Shown: positions 27,864 through 37,972 of the stretch, piece after piece | Position numbering within the stretch: position 1 is the first letter of the stretch | Layout: each line of letters starts with the position of its first letter | Assembly (NCBI GenBank): GCA_005116955.1 | Contig: SWDI01000003.1 | Location: forward strand, 181,941 to 245,940 | Direction of reading: 5' to 3' | DNA length: 64,000 nt | DNA from: Nitrospira sp. | Lineage (GTDB): Bacteria; Nitrospirota; Nitrospiria; Nitrospirales; Nitrospiraceae | Notes under the pieces: model-generated | The model's database searches: none | Seen by the model: the letters and a program-made list of their open reading frames with translations, nothing else | What the model was told of the DNA's origin: nothing | Translations under genes and position numbers: made by a program

Positions 27864-29678
27864 ATGCGGACGTTGCGTATCGCGATGGCACAGATGAACC
27901 CGACCGTCGGGGATCTGACCGGGAACCTCCACCGTATCACGACCTGGATTCGAGACGCGAAGAAGGTCAAGGCTGATCTCGTCGTATTCCCTGAACTGGC
28001 CATTACCGGCTCTCCTCCCGAAGACCTCCTGTTCAAAGCGCAGTTTGTCGCAGAGAACGTACGGGTTCTGAACGAGATCGCCCAGGCCTGTCGCGGGGTA
28101 GTTGCGGTGGTCGGGTACGTGAGACAAGGAAACCAACGCGATCCACATTCCTTCCGGCCGTCGATGCGCACAGCCGGTCGGCCTGCGCTCTATAATGCGG
28201 CAGCAGTGATTGCCGATGGCAAGGTAGTTGGGAGCTACAGTAAATGGCATTTGTCCAACTATGGGGTATGCGATGAAAGCCGGTATTTTCTCCCTGGAGG
28301 GAGACTGCCGATGCTTCTCGTCAACGGAACGACCATCGGGGTGACCATCTGCGAAGATATGTGGTCGCGGGAAGGGCCCACCTCTGTCTATACAGCGGTC
28401 GGCGCCGAGGTGATCGTCACGATTGATGCCTCTCCCTTTCATATTGGTAACAGTGGTTCGAGGGAGCAGATGCTGGCGACGAGCGCGCGGGACAACGGAG
28501 TCATTGTCGCCTATACGAATATGGTCGGTGGCCAAGATGAGCTGGTTTTCGACGGGAACAGTGTGATCCTGGATCAATCCGGCACGGTGGTCGCCCGTGG
28601 CCACGTGTTTCGGGAAGAGCTGCTGGTGGCTGATGTGAACGTGGAAGCTGTGTCACGCGGGCGTATGACGTATGGACAAAAAACGGCATGGACTCGAAAA
28701 GCTGTTTTGGCCGTCGATCGTCTTGTGATGAAGGGCGCGGCGATCCAAAAGAAGAAGCGGACTCGAATCGCGCCAGAGATAGCAGAGCCATTAGAGGAGA
28801 TCGAAGCGGTGTACCAGGCCCTGGTACTGGCCGTGAAAGACTATGTCCGCAAGAATGGATTTACCCGAGTGGTGATTGGAGTGAGCGGCGGTGTGGATTC
28901 GGCAGTGACCGCAGCCATTGCGGTGGATGCGCTTGGCGCCGAACACGTGCTCGGCGTCTTCATGCCGTCTCCGTACACCTCACGGGAAAGCGAAGAGGAT
29001 GTCGTGGAACTGGCGCGGTGTCTCTGCATCGACGTACAGACCATCCCGATTGCGCTGACATGTGAGGCCTATCGACAAGCATTGGCACCCGCATTTGCCG
29101 ATCGCCCTGTAGATACAACCGAAGAAAACCTCCAGGCTCGCATTCGCGGCAATCTGCTCATGGCGATATCCAATAAGTTTGGACATTTGGTATTGACCAC
29201 GGGGAACAAGAGCGAGATGAGCGTGGGGTACTCGACGTTGTACGGCGATATGGCCGGCGGGTTCGCTGTCATTAAGGATGTGCCAAAGACGATGGTCTAT
29301 GGCCTGGCGAGGCTCTGCAATGCACGTGGTCCGTCGCCGGTGATTCCTGCGCGCATCCTGGACCGACCGCCGACCGCCGAATTGAGGCCGAATCAAAAGG
29401 ATGAAGATTCCCTTCCCCCGTACACGGTGCTCGATCCCATTCTGCGGGCGTATGTCGAAGAGGACCGCTCGTTCGCCGACATCGTCGAGGCAGGGTTCGA
29501 TCGCGCAACGGTCTTGCGCGTGGTTAGGATGGTGGATGCTAGCGAGTTCAAGCGACGTCAGGCACCTCTAGGTGTCAAGATCACGCACCGCGCCTTGGGC
29601 AAGGACCGACGGATGCCGATTACGAACGGCTATCGGATCACGCGGGATGAGACCCAACTGGTTTTTTCTAATCATTAG
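27864..29678 (+). CDS. nadE: Glutamine-dependent NAD+ synthetase
   Basis: Final step of NAD biosynthesis, with an N-terminal nitrilase-type glutaminase. ATG 27864 after CCGGAGT gives 604 residues starting MRTLRIAMAQMNPTVGDL. Glutaminase triad region: Glu of VVFPELAITG, Lys of YSKWHLSNYG, Cys of GVTICEDMWS. Synthetase domain: P-loop GVSGGVDSAVTAAIAVDALG and TTGNKSEMSVGYSTLYGDMA. Confidence 0.97.
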   Translation: MRTLRIAMAQMNPTVGDLTGNLHRITTWIRDAKKVKADLVVFPELAITGSPPEDLLFKAQFVAENVRVLNEIAQACRGVVAVVGYVRQGNQRDPHSFRPSMRTAGRPALYNAAAVIADGKVVGSYSKWHLSNYGVCDESRYFLPGGRLPMLLVNGTTIGVTICEDMWSREGPTSVYTAVGAEVIVTIDASPFHIGNSGSREQMLATSARDNGVIVAYTNMVGGQDELVFDGNSVILDQSGTVVARGHVFREELLVADVNVEAVSRGRMTYGQKTAWTRKAVLAVDRLVMKGAAIQKKKRTRIAPEIAEPLEEIEAVYQALVLAVKDYVRKNGFTRVVIGVSGGVDSAVTAAIAVDALGAEHVLGVFMPSPYTSRESEEDVVELARCLCIDVQTIPIALTCEAYRQALAPAFADRPVDTTEENLQARIRGNLLMAISNKFGHLVLTTGNKSEMSVGYSTLYGDMAGGFAVIKDVPKTMVYGLARLCNARGPSPVIPARILDRPPTAELRPNQKDEDSLPPYTVLDPILRAYVEEDRSFADIVEAGFDRATVLRVVRMVDASEFKRRQAPLGVKITHRALGKDRRMPITNGYRITRDETQLVFSNH

Positions 29679-29807
29679 ATGCCACGCAAGCCCGTATCCA
29701 ATGATTCTGGATAGGCGCGAAGCGCCTGGATGCTTTCCCCTGGAGTGTTCTGCTGTCCCCATCTGATGCGCAGAGTGCAGGCCCACAAGAGTTCGAGCCA
29801 TTTCCTT

Positions 29808-29823
29808 GAAATCGCACGATTTC
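29808..29823. promoter_or_regulatory. Palindrome upstream of the glnB promoter
   Basis: GAAATCG-CA-CGATTTC, perfect 7-bp arms, ending 4 bases before the -35 hexamer. The position suits an activator or repressor site; the binding protein is unknown. Confidence 0.45.
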
Positions 29824-29827
29824 CACG

Positions 29828-30288
<461 letters not shown>

Positions 30289-30345
30289 CGGTAAGGTCCA
30301 AGCGGTAGAACATCATCGCGGAGGATCTCTCAAAGGAGGAAGAGT

Positions 30346-31755
30346 ATGAATGTGCGCGAGGTGTTGGAGTTTGCGAAAAAAAACAAGGTCCGGATGGTGG
30401 ATCTGAAATTCGTGGATTTGCCCGGCGTGTGGCAGCATATGACCATTCCCATAAGCGAGCTGACGGAAGACCTGTTCAAAGACGGGTCCGGCCTCGATGG
30501 ATCGTCGATCCGCGGCTGGAAGGCCATCAATAACAGCGACTTGTTACTTGTGCCAGATCCTGCCACGGCGTGCCTGGATCCGTTTACCGCAGTGCCGACG
30601 CTCAGCTTGACCGGCAATGTTGTGGAGCCAATTTCCCGCGAAAATTATGAGCGAGATCCACGATATATTGCCCAAAAGGCGGAGAAGTATCTGCAGAGTA
30701 CGAAGATCGGCGACAATTCATTCTGGGGGCCAGAAGCAGAATTTTTCATTTTTGATCACGCCCGGTATGACCAAACCAGCCACAGCGGTTTCTACTACCT
30801 GGACTCGGAAGAAGGCGCCTGGAACATGGGGCAAGAGGGAGTCAACCTGGGGGGCAAAATCCGCCATAAGCAAGGGTACTTCCCGGTGGCGCCGACTGAT
30901 ACCCAGCAAGATATCCGGAGTGAAATGGTGTTGGAGATGGAAAAGGTCGGCATCGAGGTGGAAAAGCACCATCATGAGACGGCCACGGCCGGCCAGGCTG
31001 AGATTGATATTCGATTCGACACGCTCGTGCGGACCGCGGATAAAATGATGCTGTACAAATACATCGTCAAAAACGTGGCGCGTCGCCATGGGAAGACGGT
31101 GACCTTTATGCCCAAGCCGGTATTCAGCGATGCGGGGTCCGGCATGCATACGCACCAGAGTATCTGGAAGGATGGAAAACCTCTTTTTGCCGGGAAAGAC
31201 TATGCCGGGATTTCGCAGCTCTGTTTGTATTATATCGGCGGTATTCTGAAACATGCGCCGGCGCTGGCGGCCTTTACGAACCCGACAACGAATTCATATA
31301 AGCGCATCACGCCAGGCTTCGAAGCTCCGGTGTTGCTGGCGTATTCCAGCCGGAACCGATCGGCCGGGATCCGCATTCCCATGTACTCCCCGAGCCCGAA
31401 GGCCAAGCGGATTGAAGTGCGGTTTCCCGATCCCTCCTGCAATCCCTATTTGGCCTTCTCTGCGATGCTCATGGCGGGCCTCGACGGCATTCAGAATAAG
31501 ATCAATCCCGGCGAGCCGGCTGAAAAAGACCTCTATGATCTCGATCCGAAGGAGGCCGCGAGCATTCCGACCATGCCAGGGAGTCTTGATGAAGCGATCA
31601 ACAACCTCGAGAAGGATTATCAGTTCCTGCTCAAGGGTGAGGTGTTTACCGAGGATCTGATCGAGGCCTGGATCGGCTACAAGCGGAGCAAGGAGATCGA
31701 TCCGATGCGTTTGCGACCACATCCGTTCGAGTTCTTTCTCTACTACGACGTCTAG
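30346..31755 (+). CDS. glnA: Glutamine synthetase, type I
   Basis: Makes glutamine from glutamate, ammonia and ATP; dodecameric. 469 residues. Strong AAAGGAGG ribosome binding site. DGSSIRGWK, the active-site [33 protein letters not shown] and [14 protein letters not shown] are present. The adenylylation tyrosine lies at position 397 (EKDLYDLDP), identical in position to E. coli, so this is the GlnE-regulated form. Candidate GlnE proteins lie 17-21 kb downstream. Confidence 0.98.
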   Translation: MNVREVLEFAKKNKVRMVDLKFVDLPGVWQHMTIPISELTEDLFKDGSGLDGSSIRGWKAINNSDLLLVPDPATACLDPFTAVPTLSLTGNVVEPISRENYERDPRYIAQKAEKYLQSTKIGDNSFWGPEAEFFIFDHARYDQTSHSGFYYLDSEEGAWNMGQEGVNLGGKIRHKQGYFPVAPTDTQQDIRSEMVLEMEKVGIEVEKHHHETATAGQAEIDIRFDTLVRTADKMMLYKYIVKNVARRHGKTVTFMPKPVFSDAGSGMHTHQSIWKDGKPLFAGKDYAGISQLCLYYIGGILKHAPALAAFTNPTTNSYKRITPGFEAPVLLAYSSRNRSAGIRIPMYSPSPKAKRIEVRFPDPSCNPYLAFSAMLMAGLDGIQNKINPGEPAEKDLYDLDPKEAASIPTMPGSLDEAINNLEKDYQFLLKGEVFTEDLIEAWIGYKRSKEIDPMRLRPHPFEFFLYYDV

Positions 31756-31801
31756 TAGACGGCGAGGCGAGAACGGGGCCGCAAGAGGCCTTGGCGGGCG
31801 A

Positions 31802-32193
31802 TTAGGGGTTCCGGCAAGCGGCTTTCCAGAACGCGTGATTGACAGTGCGCTCTTCAACAGGCTGCCAGTTCCCTGTTTCAATGTAGCTGGGCTTCGACCT
31901 GCCAGTAACTATCTGACGAGAGAATTCCATCACTTGTAGCACGCGTACGCGTGGGTGCTCACAGCCAAATTCTTTGTGGGTTTTGTGGACAAGGACCGTG
32001 TGGTGTTGTTCCATTTGAGATCGGTGAGCTGCCAGCGTGTCGTGCGAATCCCATTTCGGTGAATCGTTTCTGGGGCAACATACAGGGTCTCGAAGCCGAT
32101 CGGTTGGTACTGTTTCTCCACGGTTAGCCATCCCGCGTAGACCGGGCCATAGTGCCGTAGGAAAATCGTTAGCAGAAAGAATCGTGTCATCAT
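31802..32193 (-). pseudogene. Frameshifted secreted surface-adhesin-E-like protein
   Basis: Two minus-strand frames together make one protein. The first (from 32193) has a signal peptide and GWLTVEKQYQPIGFETLYVA, then TTRWQLTDLK. The second frame continues with HKTHKEFGCEHPRVRVLQ and ends GNWQPVEERTVNHAFWKAAC. This order (signal peptide, W-V-V strand, WxLxD, K-x-x-EFxC, TLWKxAC end) is the pattern I associate with small surface-adhesin protein E-like proteins. The shift lies near 32010. Family identification is from memory of the pattern. Confidence 0.55.
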
Positions 32194-32307
32194 CTGAAGT
32201 TGCAGGCATACCGACTAGCCGCTAAAAATCAAGTGCGACATCGGTACGGAATGATCTCGGTACGATCAACTATCGGGTGATAGGGGCCGCATCTTGCTTG
32301 ACCTTTG

Positions 32308-32336
32308 TTGAGCATCTTTCTCGTATAGGGTATTCT
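32308..32336 (+). promoter_or_regulatory. Candidate promoter of the CBS-domain gene
   Basis: TTGAGC (32308-32313), 17-base spacer, TATTCT (32331-32336). Ribosome binding site GAGGAGG (32350-32356) then ATG 32363. Confidence 0.45.
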
Positions 32337-32362
32337 CCTGTTCACAACCGAGGAGGGATTCA

Positions 32363-33124
32363 ATGCCAAAACGAGTTCGTACCGGGTTGACACGGAGTGA
32401 TATTCTCGATCGGTATATCGAACGGTTCAAACAGCAGCTCGTCAAATTTCAACCCTTTCTCTCACGTAAGCGGGGGTTGGCGTCGCTTGAAGATTTCGAC
32501 GAAGCAGCGGAAGAATTGATTGGTCAGGTATTTGGCGCAGCCTCGGATGAAGCCGAGTCGTATTTTTATGCGAAAACTGGGGAATCGGCCATCCTGCCAG
32601 AAGAAGCCCAAGAAAGCGGAACCCATAATGTCGAGCGGGAGAGTCTCCATCAGCGACGACACGTACTGGAAAGCTGCTTGGCCGATCTCGAATTGCGTCG
32701 CCGACTGCACGCCACGAGGACGGGGAAGGGGATCGAGACCGCATTTGTCAAAGACTATATGTCCCATGATGTGCGGAGTATCCATAAAGACGCGACGATC
32801 AAACAAGGCGGACAATTGTTACAGAAGCACAAGGTCGGTTCGCTGATTGTGGACGACGGGTCTCGCTATATCGGCATCATCACCGATTCCGATCTCATCC
32901 GCAGAGCGGTGGCCAAAGGGCTCGATCCCAATACGGCGACCGTCGCCAGCTGTATGAGCCGGTCGCTCATCACGATTGAGGAAGACGAGTCCTTAGCCGA
33001 TGCCATGTCGCTGATGAAAAAACAGGGTATTCGCCACTTGCCCGTCACCGCCGACGCGACCATCATCGGAGTGCTCTCCGTGTCTGATCTCCTCCGCGCC
33101 TTCGAAGATCAGAGATCTACCTAG
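32363..33124 (+). CDS. CBS-domain pair protein
   Basis: 253 residues. The C-terminal half holds two CBS domains (about 125-185 and 190-250): VKDYMSHDVRSIHKDATIKQ, GIITDSDLIRRAVAKG, SCMSRSLITIEEDESLADAM and GVLSVSDLLRAFED. Such pairs usually bind adenosine nucleotides. The N-terminal 120 residues are charged and helical (RSDILDRYIERFKQQLVKFQ) and I do not recognise them. Function unknown; monocistronic with its own promoter. Confidence 0.85.
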   Translation: MPKRVRTGLTRSDILDRYIERFKQQLVKFQPFLSRKRGLASLEDFDEAAEELIGQVFGAASDEAESYFYAKTGESAILPEEAQESGTHNVERESLHQRRHVLESCLADLELRRRLHATRTGKGIETAFVKDYMSHDVRSIHKDATIKQGGQLLQKHKVGSLIVDDGSRYIGIITDSDLIRRAVAKGLDPNTATVASCMSRSLITIEEDESLADAMSLMKKQGIRHLPVTADATIIGVLSVSDLLRAFEDQRST

Positions 33125-33429
33125 AACCTGTTCCGTACTGCGCATGAGGAATGGGCAGCGACAGATTGTTGCGTGCGTCTGCGTCTCCTCAGCATCTTGA
33201 TTTTTCTGACGGAACCAGTCTCTGTTGAGGCCTCGTTCGATTTACAAATCAATCGGAAGCCAGTGTGTGTGGATCACTTCACTTCGTTGTAAATTCCCTA
33301 CACCTTCTTTGTGTTGTTGACGCTAAGTTATTGAAATCATGCGCCTGCGACGGGATTCCCTAGGGCACCGTTCTTGCCAGGATATCTACGTAGCTGCTGT
33401 GGTACATTGCCATGCACGGAGGAGCCCGC
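33125..33429. other. Intergenic region, no gene seen
   Basis: About 300 bases between the CBS gene and the TPR gene. No convincing coding frame, RNA gene or terminator was recognised. GGAGGAG at 33418-33424 is the ribosome binding site of the next gene. Confidence 0.6.
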
Positions 33430-34068
33430 ATGCCTCAACAGATGTCTGCATCCGAGCTCTATGAACGAGGGTTTGTGCTGATGCAGTTGCGCATGTTCCA
33501 TCCCGCCATCGATGATTTTCAAACAGCTGCCAGAGACGCCCGATATGCGGGGAAAGCGTATGTGCCGATGGCCCTGTGCTTGAAAGCCCTTGGCCGGCAG
33601 GAAGAAGCAGTCGCGGCATTTCGACAAGCGCTCACGTCGCCTCTGGTCTCACCCGTCGAACAACGCCACATCCTCTACCAACTGGGCCAGACGTTGGAAT
33701 CGTTAGGCCGTTGGGCGGAAAGCCTTGAGGTCTATGGCTGGATCCGCACAGGAGATCCAGGATTTCGCGATGTGGCACAACGGATGAAGTATGTGAGCTC
33801 GGGTAAAGGCAGATTCTATTTACGGATTCGCGATTGGTGGGGGGCGTTGGTGAATGGGGTGGGCACTCGCCGCCGCGCACTGCTTCCGCATATGCAGACT
33901 GTCCTGGCCCAGACAGGGCATGGGTCAGGTTGGCCTGTGGAAACGCGTACACACTCTGACAGATCTGGAATCAGCTGTTCGTTGTCATCTGATGAGGCAG
34001 TCGGAATCTACGTCCAATCGGGCAGTCCAAGCAGAAGGATGCGCTGCCAGGAGAAGCGCGCGTCCTGA
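33430..34068 (+). CDS. TPR-repeat protein
   Basis: 212 residues from ATG 33430, 5 bases after GGAGGAG. Three TPR-like helical hairpins in residues 5-125: ELYERGFVLMQLRMFHPAID, VPMALCLKALGRQEEAVAAF, LYQLGQTLESLGRWAESLEV. The final 50 residues are low in hydrophobics and look non-homologous, so the C-terminus may be altered or frameshifted. No signal peptide. Function not assignable. Confidence 0.7.
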   Translation: MPQQMSASELYERGFVLMQLRMFHPAIDDFQTAARDARYAGKAYVPMALCLKALGRQEEAVAAFRQALTSPLVSPVEQRHILYQLGQTLESLGRWAESLEVYGWIRTGDPGFRDVAQRMKYVSSGKGRFYLRIRDWWGALVNGVGTRRRALLPHMQTVLAQTGHGSGWPVETRTHSDRSGISCSLSSDEAVGIYVQSGSPSRRMRCQEKRAS

Positions 34069-34297
34069 CCGCACGCCGGCCGGCGTGGCGATCTACAATC
34101 CGGCCTTTGCTGGCGACATCGTCGACCTCGGTGCTCAATCTCAGTAGCCTTCCCTTACAGACCGTCCTGTCGATCACAGGAACAGGTTCTCTGTGTCTCA
34201 GACAGCGGAGTCTCTTCCCTTCAGTACGTGACAGGGTTTTCCGATAGAGAGAAGAGGCTTGTGGAGAGCCAATCATTCATGATGATGGAGGGAGAAC

Positions 34298-34515
34298 ATG
34301 ATGTCTCGATATCTGGTGCGCTGCATCCAGGAAATCGTGCTGGTGTTGGTCAACCTGACTCTCCCGCCTGTCCCGAAAGCCAAGGCAGCAGTGGTGCGAC
34401 CAATGCCTCAAGCGCGGCGGCGTTGATCGAAACGGACGCGAGCGGGAACGCTCTGGCGGTGTGGTATGAGTCCGACGGTACGCGCACGAACATCTGGGCG
34501 AACCGCCATCAGTAA
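34298..34515 (+). pseudogene. Relic of a lipoprotein with NIWANR-type repeats
   Basis: ATG 34298 follows GGAGGGA and opens MMSRYLVRCIQEIVLVLVNL, a lipoprotein-like signal, but this frame runs out in PPVPKAKAAV. Another frame over the same bases gives LPACPESQGSSGATNASSAA and then LIETDASGNALAVWYESDGT, a repeat unit ending NIWANRHQ and stop. The lipobox cysteine and the repeat are thus in a different frame from the start, and only one repeat remains. I read this as a frameshifted, truncated gene. Confidence 0.5.
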
Positions 34516-34771
34516 GTCCTGGAACCGATCCTGACCGAGGCCGGGGCGTGCCACGCCACGACCTGCGACCCTCCGGCCGACTCCTTATTGTCAGAGCCCA
34601 TGGTGGTCTAGCATGATGTGGTGAGACGGAGGACCTGCGGTAGTTCACTCCCCCTGAACATTCCAACCACACCGGTTGATAGGCATTATCACGAGCTGAC
34701 GTGCCTCATCGGGTCGTAAACAAAAATTCCCGTTTGCCTCTCACGATCGGCTACAATGCACACCACCTATT

Positions 34772-36607
34772 ATGCCACCAGCCATGCTGCTCAGTTGTGA
34801 ATCCCTAGGAAAGAGCTACGGGGTGAAGCCCTTGTTCACCGACCTGTCGCTTGGGCTCTGCGACGGCGATCATGTCGGACTGATCGGGCCCAACGGGTCC
34901 GGGAAATCTACCTTGCTCAAGATTCTGGCCGGGATTGAGGATCCGGATCGTGGTACCAAGTCTGTTCGACGGCAGCTCCGCATCGGCTATGTCCCACAAG
35001 AACCTTCGTTTGTCGAGGGGCACTCGGTTGAAGACGCGCTGGCCCAAGTCCTCCTCGACGAAGGGTTGGATCCTCATGAGCAGGGCGGGCGCATGGCTAA
35101 AGCCCTCAGCCTCGGTGGGTTTGTGCGCGCCGACCAGGCCGTGTCGACGCTGTCGGGCGGATGGAAGAAACGGCTGGCGATCGCACGGTCGCTGATGCTG
35201 GAACCAGACGTGCTGCTTCTGGACGAGCCGACCAACCATCTGGATGTTGAGGGGATTCTCTGGCTTGAAGGTCTGCTGAAGGCTGAGCCCCATGCCTTCA
35301 TCGTTATCAGTCACGACCGCCGATTCTTAGAAGCAGTGACCACGCGGATCTGGGAGTTGAACCGCCAATACCCCAATGGTCTCTTTGAGGCCAAGGGGCG
35401 ATACAGCGAGTTTTTGGAGCAGCGCGACGCGGCCTTGCAGGCCCAGGCCGACTATCAATCATCGTTAGCTAATCGAGTTCGTCGGGAAGTGGAATGGATC
35501 CGGCGAGGGCCGAAAGCTCGTACGACCAAGGCCAAATCCAGGATTGATTCGGCTGGCCGGCTTATTGACGAACTGAATGATATGGAGTCTCGGCAATCGA
35601 AGGGGCCGTCTGGGATCGACTTCACCGCTTCTGGACGACGGTCCAAGAAACTGATCGAGGTAATCGGTCTGGGGAAGTCGTTGGGTGCGCAACTGATCAT
35701 AAGCAATCTGGATCTGCAACTGGGGCCTGGCGAGCGGGTTGGACTGCTGGGTCCGAATGGGAGCGGCAAGTCGACGTTGCTCAAGCTCCTGGCTGGCACG
35801 TTGACGCCTGATGCCGGAACCATCACCCGCGCCGATCGGCTGCGCGTGGTGACCTTCGAGCAACATCGAGAATCCTTGGACCAGCAAGCCACGTTACGGC
35901 GGGCTCTCGCTCCAGCCGGTGGCGATGCGGTCGTCTATCAAGAGCGGTCTGTGCATCTCGTGTCATGGGCCAAGCGCTTCCTCTTCAAGCCGGAGCAGCT
36001 GGATCTGCCGGTCGCTCGTTTGTCCGGTGGAGAGCAGGCTCGGTTGCTCATTGCCCGGTTAATGCTTCAGCCTGCGGATGTCTTGATCCTCGACGAGCCC
36101 ACGAATGATTTGGATATTCCCACGCTCGATGTGTTGGAAGACAGCCTATTGGAATTCACCGGGGCGCTCGTACTCGTGACGCATGATCGATGGCTGCTGG
36201 ATCGTGTGTCTACCAGACTGCTTGCGCTAGATGGGACGGGCCGCGCCGAATGGTTCGCTGACTATGCCCAATGGGAAGCCGTACAGGGGAGAACCGCCCC
36301 AGAAGACAGAAAATCTCAGAGCTCAAAAGGGAACTCCACGCCAGGGGGGCGGTCCAAACGGAAAGGTTTGTCATACAAAGAACAAGGGGAATGGGACCAG
36401 ATCGAGGCGAGAATCCTCGAATCTGAAGCACGGGTTGCCGCCTCACAAGCCGCAGTGAATGATCCGTCCATCGCGTCCTCCGCTGCTGATTTGCAGGAGC
36501 GCTACGCTGCACTTCACGCCGCACAGGCCGACGTCGAGCGCCTCTATGCCCGTTGGGCTGAATTAGGCGAGAAACGCACTCAAACGATCGGCAGCGCGCC
36601 ATCATAG
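34772..36607 (+). CDS. ABC-F family ATPase, Uup-like
   Basis: 611 residues, no membrane segments, two ABC cassettes: Walker A GPNGSGKST twice, signatures STLSGGWKKRLAIARSLM and LSGGEQARLLIARLML, Walker B VLLLDEPTNHLD and VLILDEPTNDLD. The linker and the C-terminal coiled coil (QIEARILESEARVAASQAAV, about 535-600) match Uup-like ABC-F proteins, which act on ribosomes or nucleic acid. ATG 34784 is an alternative start. Confidence 0.9.
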   Translation: MPPAMLLSCESLGKSYGVKPLFTDLSLGLCDGDHVGLIGPNGSGKSTLLKILAGIEDPDRGTKSVRRQLRIGYVPQEPSFVEGHSVEDALAQVLLDEGLDPHEQGGRMAKALSLGGFVRADQAVSTLSGGWKKRLAIARSLMLEPDVLLLDEPTNHLDVEGILWLEGLLKAEPHAFIVISHDRRFLEAVTTRIWELNRQYPNGLFEAKGRYSEFLEQRDAALQAQADYQSSLANRVRREVEWIRRGPKARTTKAKSRIDSAGRLIDELNDMESRQSKGPSGIDFTASGRRSKKLIEVIGLGKSLGAQLIISNLDLQLGPGERVGLLGPNGSGKSTLLKLLAGTLTPDAGTITRADRLRVVTFEQHRESLDQQATLRRALAPAGGDAVVYQERSVHLVSWAKRFLFKPEQLDLPVARLSGGEQARLLIARLMLQPADVLILDEPTNDLDIPTLDVLEDSLLEFTGALVLVTHDRWLLDRVSTRLLALDGTGRAEWFADYAQWEAVQGRTAPEDRKSQSSKGNSTPGGRSKRKGLSYKEQGEWDQIEARILESEARVAASQAAVNDPSIASSAADLQERYAALHAAQADVERLYARWAELGEKRTQTIGSAPS

Positions 36608-36814
36608 CGTGAGAAGCGGGCCTGCGATCGGTAGGAACTCCACACACGATAAAAGACCGTCTGCGGTGGTCGGCTGGAGATGGCTTGGAGCCACGGCCCT
36701 AAGCCCACCGAGATCCAGAGTGCGGAACGATGGGCACGACAAAACGCCTGGTCGGGGAACTATGTTCGATTCCTTCATGTGACCCCAGCTCCAGTAGTGA
36801 GGATAACGCGTACT

Positions 36815-37915
36815 TCACGAGCTCGTGGGAGTGAGAGCGACACGATCTGCTGGTCGATGGGCAGAGTGAGGAGCATGGCGGACGCGGAATTTCGCTAACA
36901 TAGGGGCCAGGATTTCTTGTGCTTCAGGTGTCGGCAAGGTTGCTTGTAAGAGTTCAAGCTTTTCTTCAGTCATGGATTTCAAGCTTGACAGGGCTTCCCC
37001 TGCCCGATATCGCACCCACCATTGTTCATCATTCAAGAGCGCAATGAGCCGCGCTTCATCGTCCTGTGTTCCCAGTTTGCCCAATGCGGTGGCGGCTTGG
37101 ACCCGGACGTACCAGGCTGGGTTTGAAAGATGTGTGCGGATCACGTGCAGATCGGTTGGGTCTCTAAACTCGCCGAATACGAACAAACATGCTGCCAGCA
37201 CGTCATCTGATGGAGGTTGCTTGTGAAGGAAATGCCGTAAGGCGGAGAGTCCACGCGGACTTTTCGTCGTCGGGAGATGGCGAATCAATCGTGAGGCGAC
37301 GACGGGATCTCCCTGTCTTGCCGCCTGGACGATGGCTTCCGAAGCAAGATCCGGTCCCGCCGTGCCCAGCATCGAGGTGATCTTGAGCGGCGACCAGTCT
37401 GTTCGCCGGCCGATGAGCGGGACTAAGAGCGGGATTGCGGCGGTTGCGTCGATCAGGAGGAGGGCCTGGGCCGCTTGAAATGCCAAGAACGAATTCGGGT
37501 GTGTCAGAAGCGCGCTGATCTCCTGCCAGACGGACCGGTCTCGTAATCGCCCCAAGGTCACGAGTGCGAGAATTCGGCGGCGCAAGAGCCGTGAGCGTAA
37601 GAGGCCTTTGGCAAAGCGATCGGTGCCAATGTGCCGGGCCATGCGGTTCAGTTGCGCGGTCGTCGCGTCCGACTTGGCCTCGCTCTGCTCGTTCCAGAGA
37701 TACAGAAAGACAATGTGCTCGGGCGGGGTGAGTGATGGCAATCCGTCGAGGGGCGCATCGTGGCATTGCTCCAACAACGGTTGCCACAGGGCCGTGACAC
37801 GCTGCCGTCGACGCTCTTTTGCATGGCGACTCATTCGGGAAAGCAGGATGCCTGCCAAGAGGAGCAGGATCATGCACGCTATGGACAGAGCGGTCACGTA
37901 CCAGAGTTCGAGCAT
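36815..37915 (-). CDS. Membrane-anchored HEAT-repeat protein
   Basis: 366 residues. One N-terminal transmembrane helix (ALSIACMILLLLAGILLS, about 9-26), a basic stretch, then HEAT/PBS-lyase-type repeats, clearest at AWYVRVQAATALGKLGTQDD and EQWWVRYRAGEALSSLKSMT. Last gene of a three-gene minus-strand cluster with the TPR/porin and glycosidase-like genes; 57 bases after the former. A scaffold role in the polysaccharide machinery is inference. Confidence 0.75.
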   Translation of the reverse strand: MLELWYVTALSIACMILLLLAGILLSRMSRHAKERRRQRVTALWQPLLEQCHDAPLDGLPSLTPPEHIVFLYLWNEQSEAKSDATTAQLNRMARHIGTDRFAKGLLRSRLLRRRILALVTLGRLRDRSVWQEISALLTHPNSFLAFQAAQALLLIDATAAIPLLVPLIGRRTDWSPLKITSMLGTAGPDLASEAIVQAARQGDPVVASRLIRHLPTTKSPRGLSALRHFLHKQPPSDDVLAACLFVFGEFRDPTDLHVIRTHLSNPAWYVRVQAATALGKLGTQDDEARLIALLNDEQWWVRYRAGEALSSLKSMTEEKLELLQATLPTPEAQEILAPMLAKFRVRHAPHSAHRPADRVALTPTSS

Positions 37916-37972
37916 GGGATTAGCTCAGTTGAGTGCATGCGGCGCATATGTTCGGAAAGACCTCGGGCGTTG

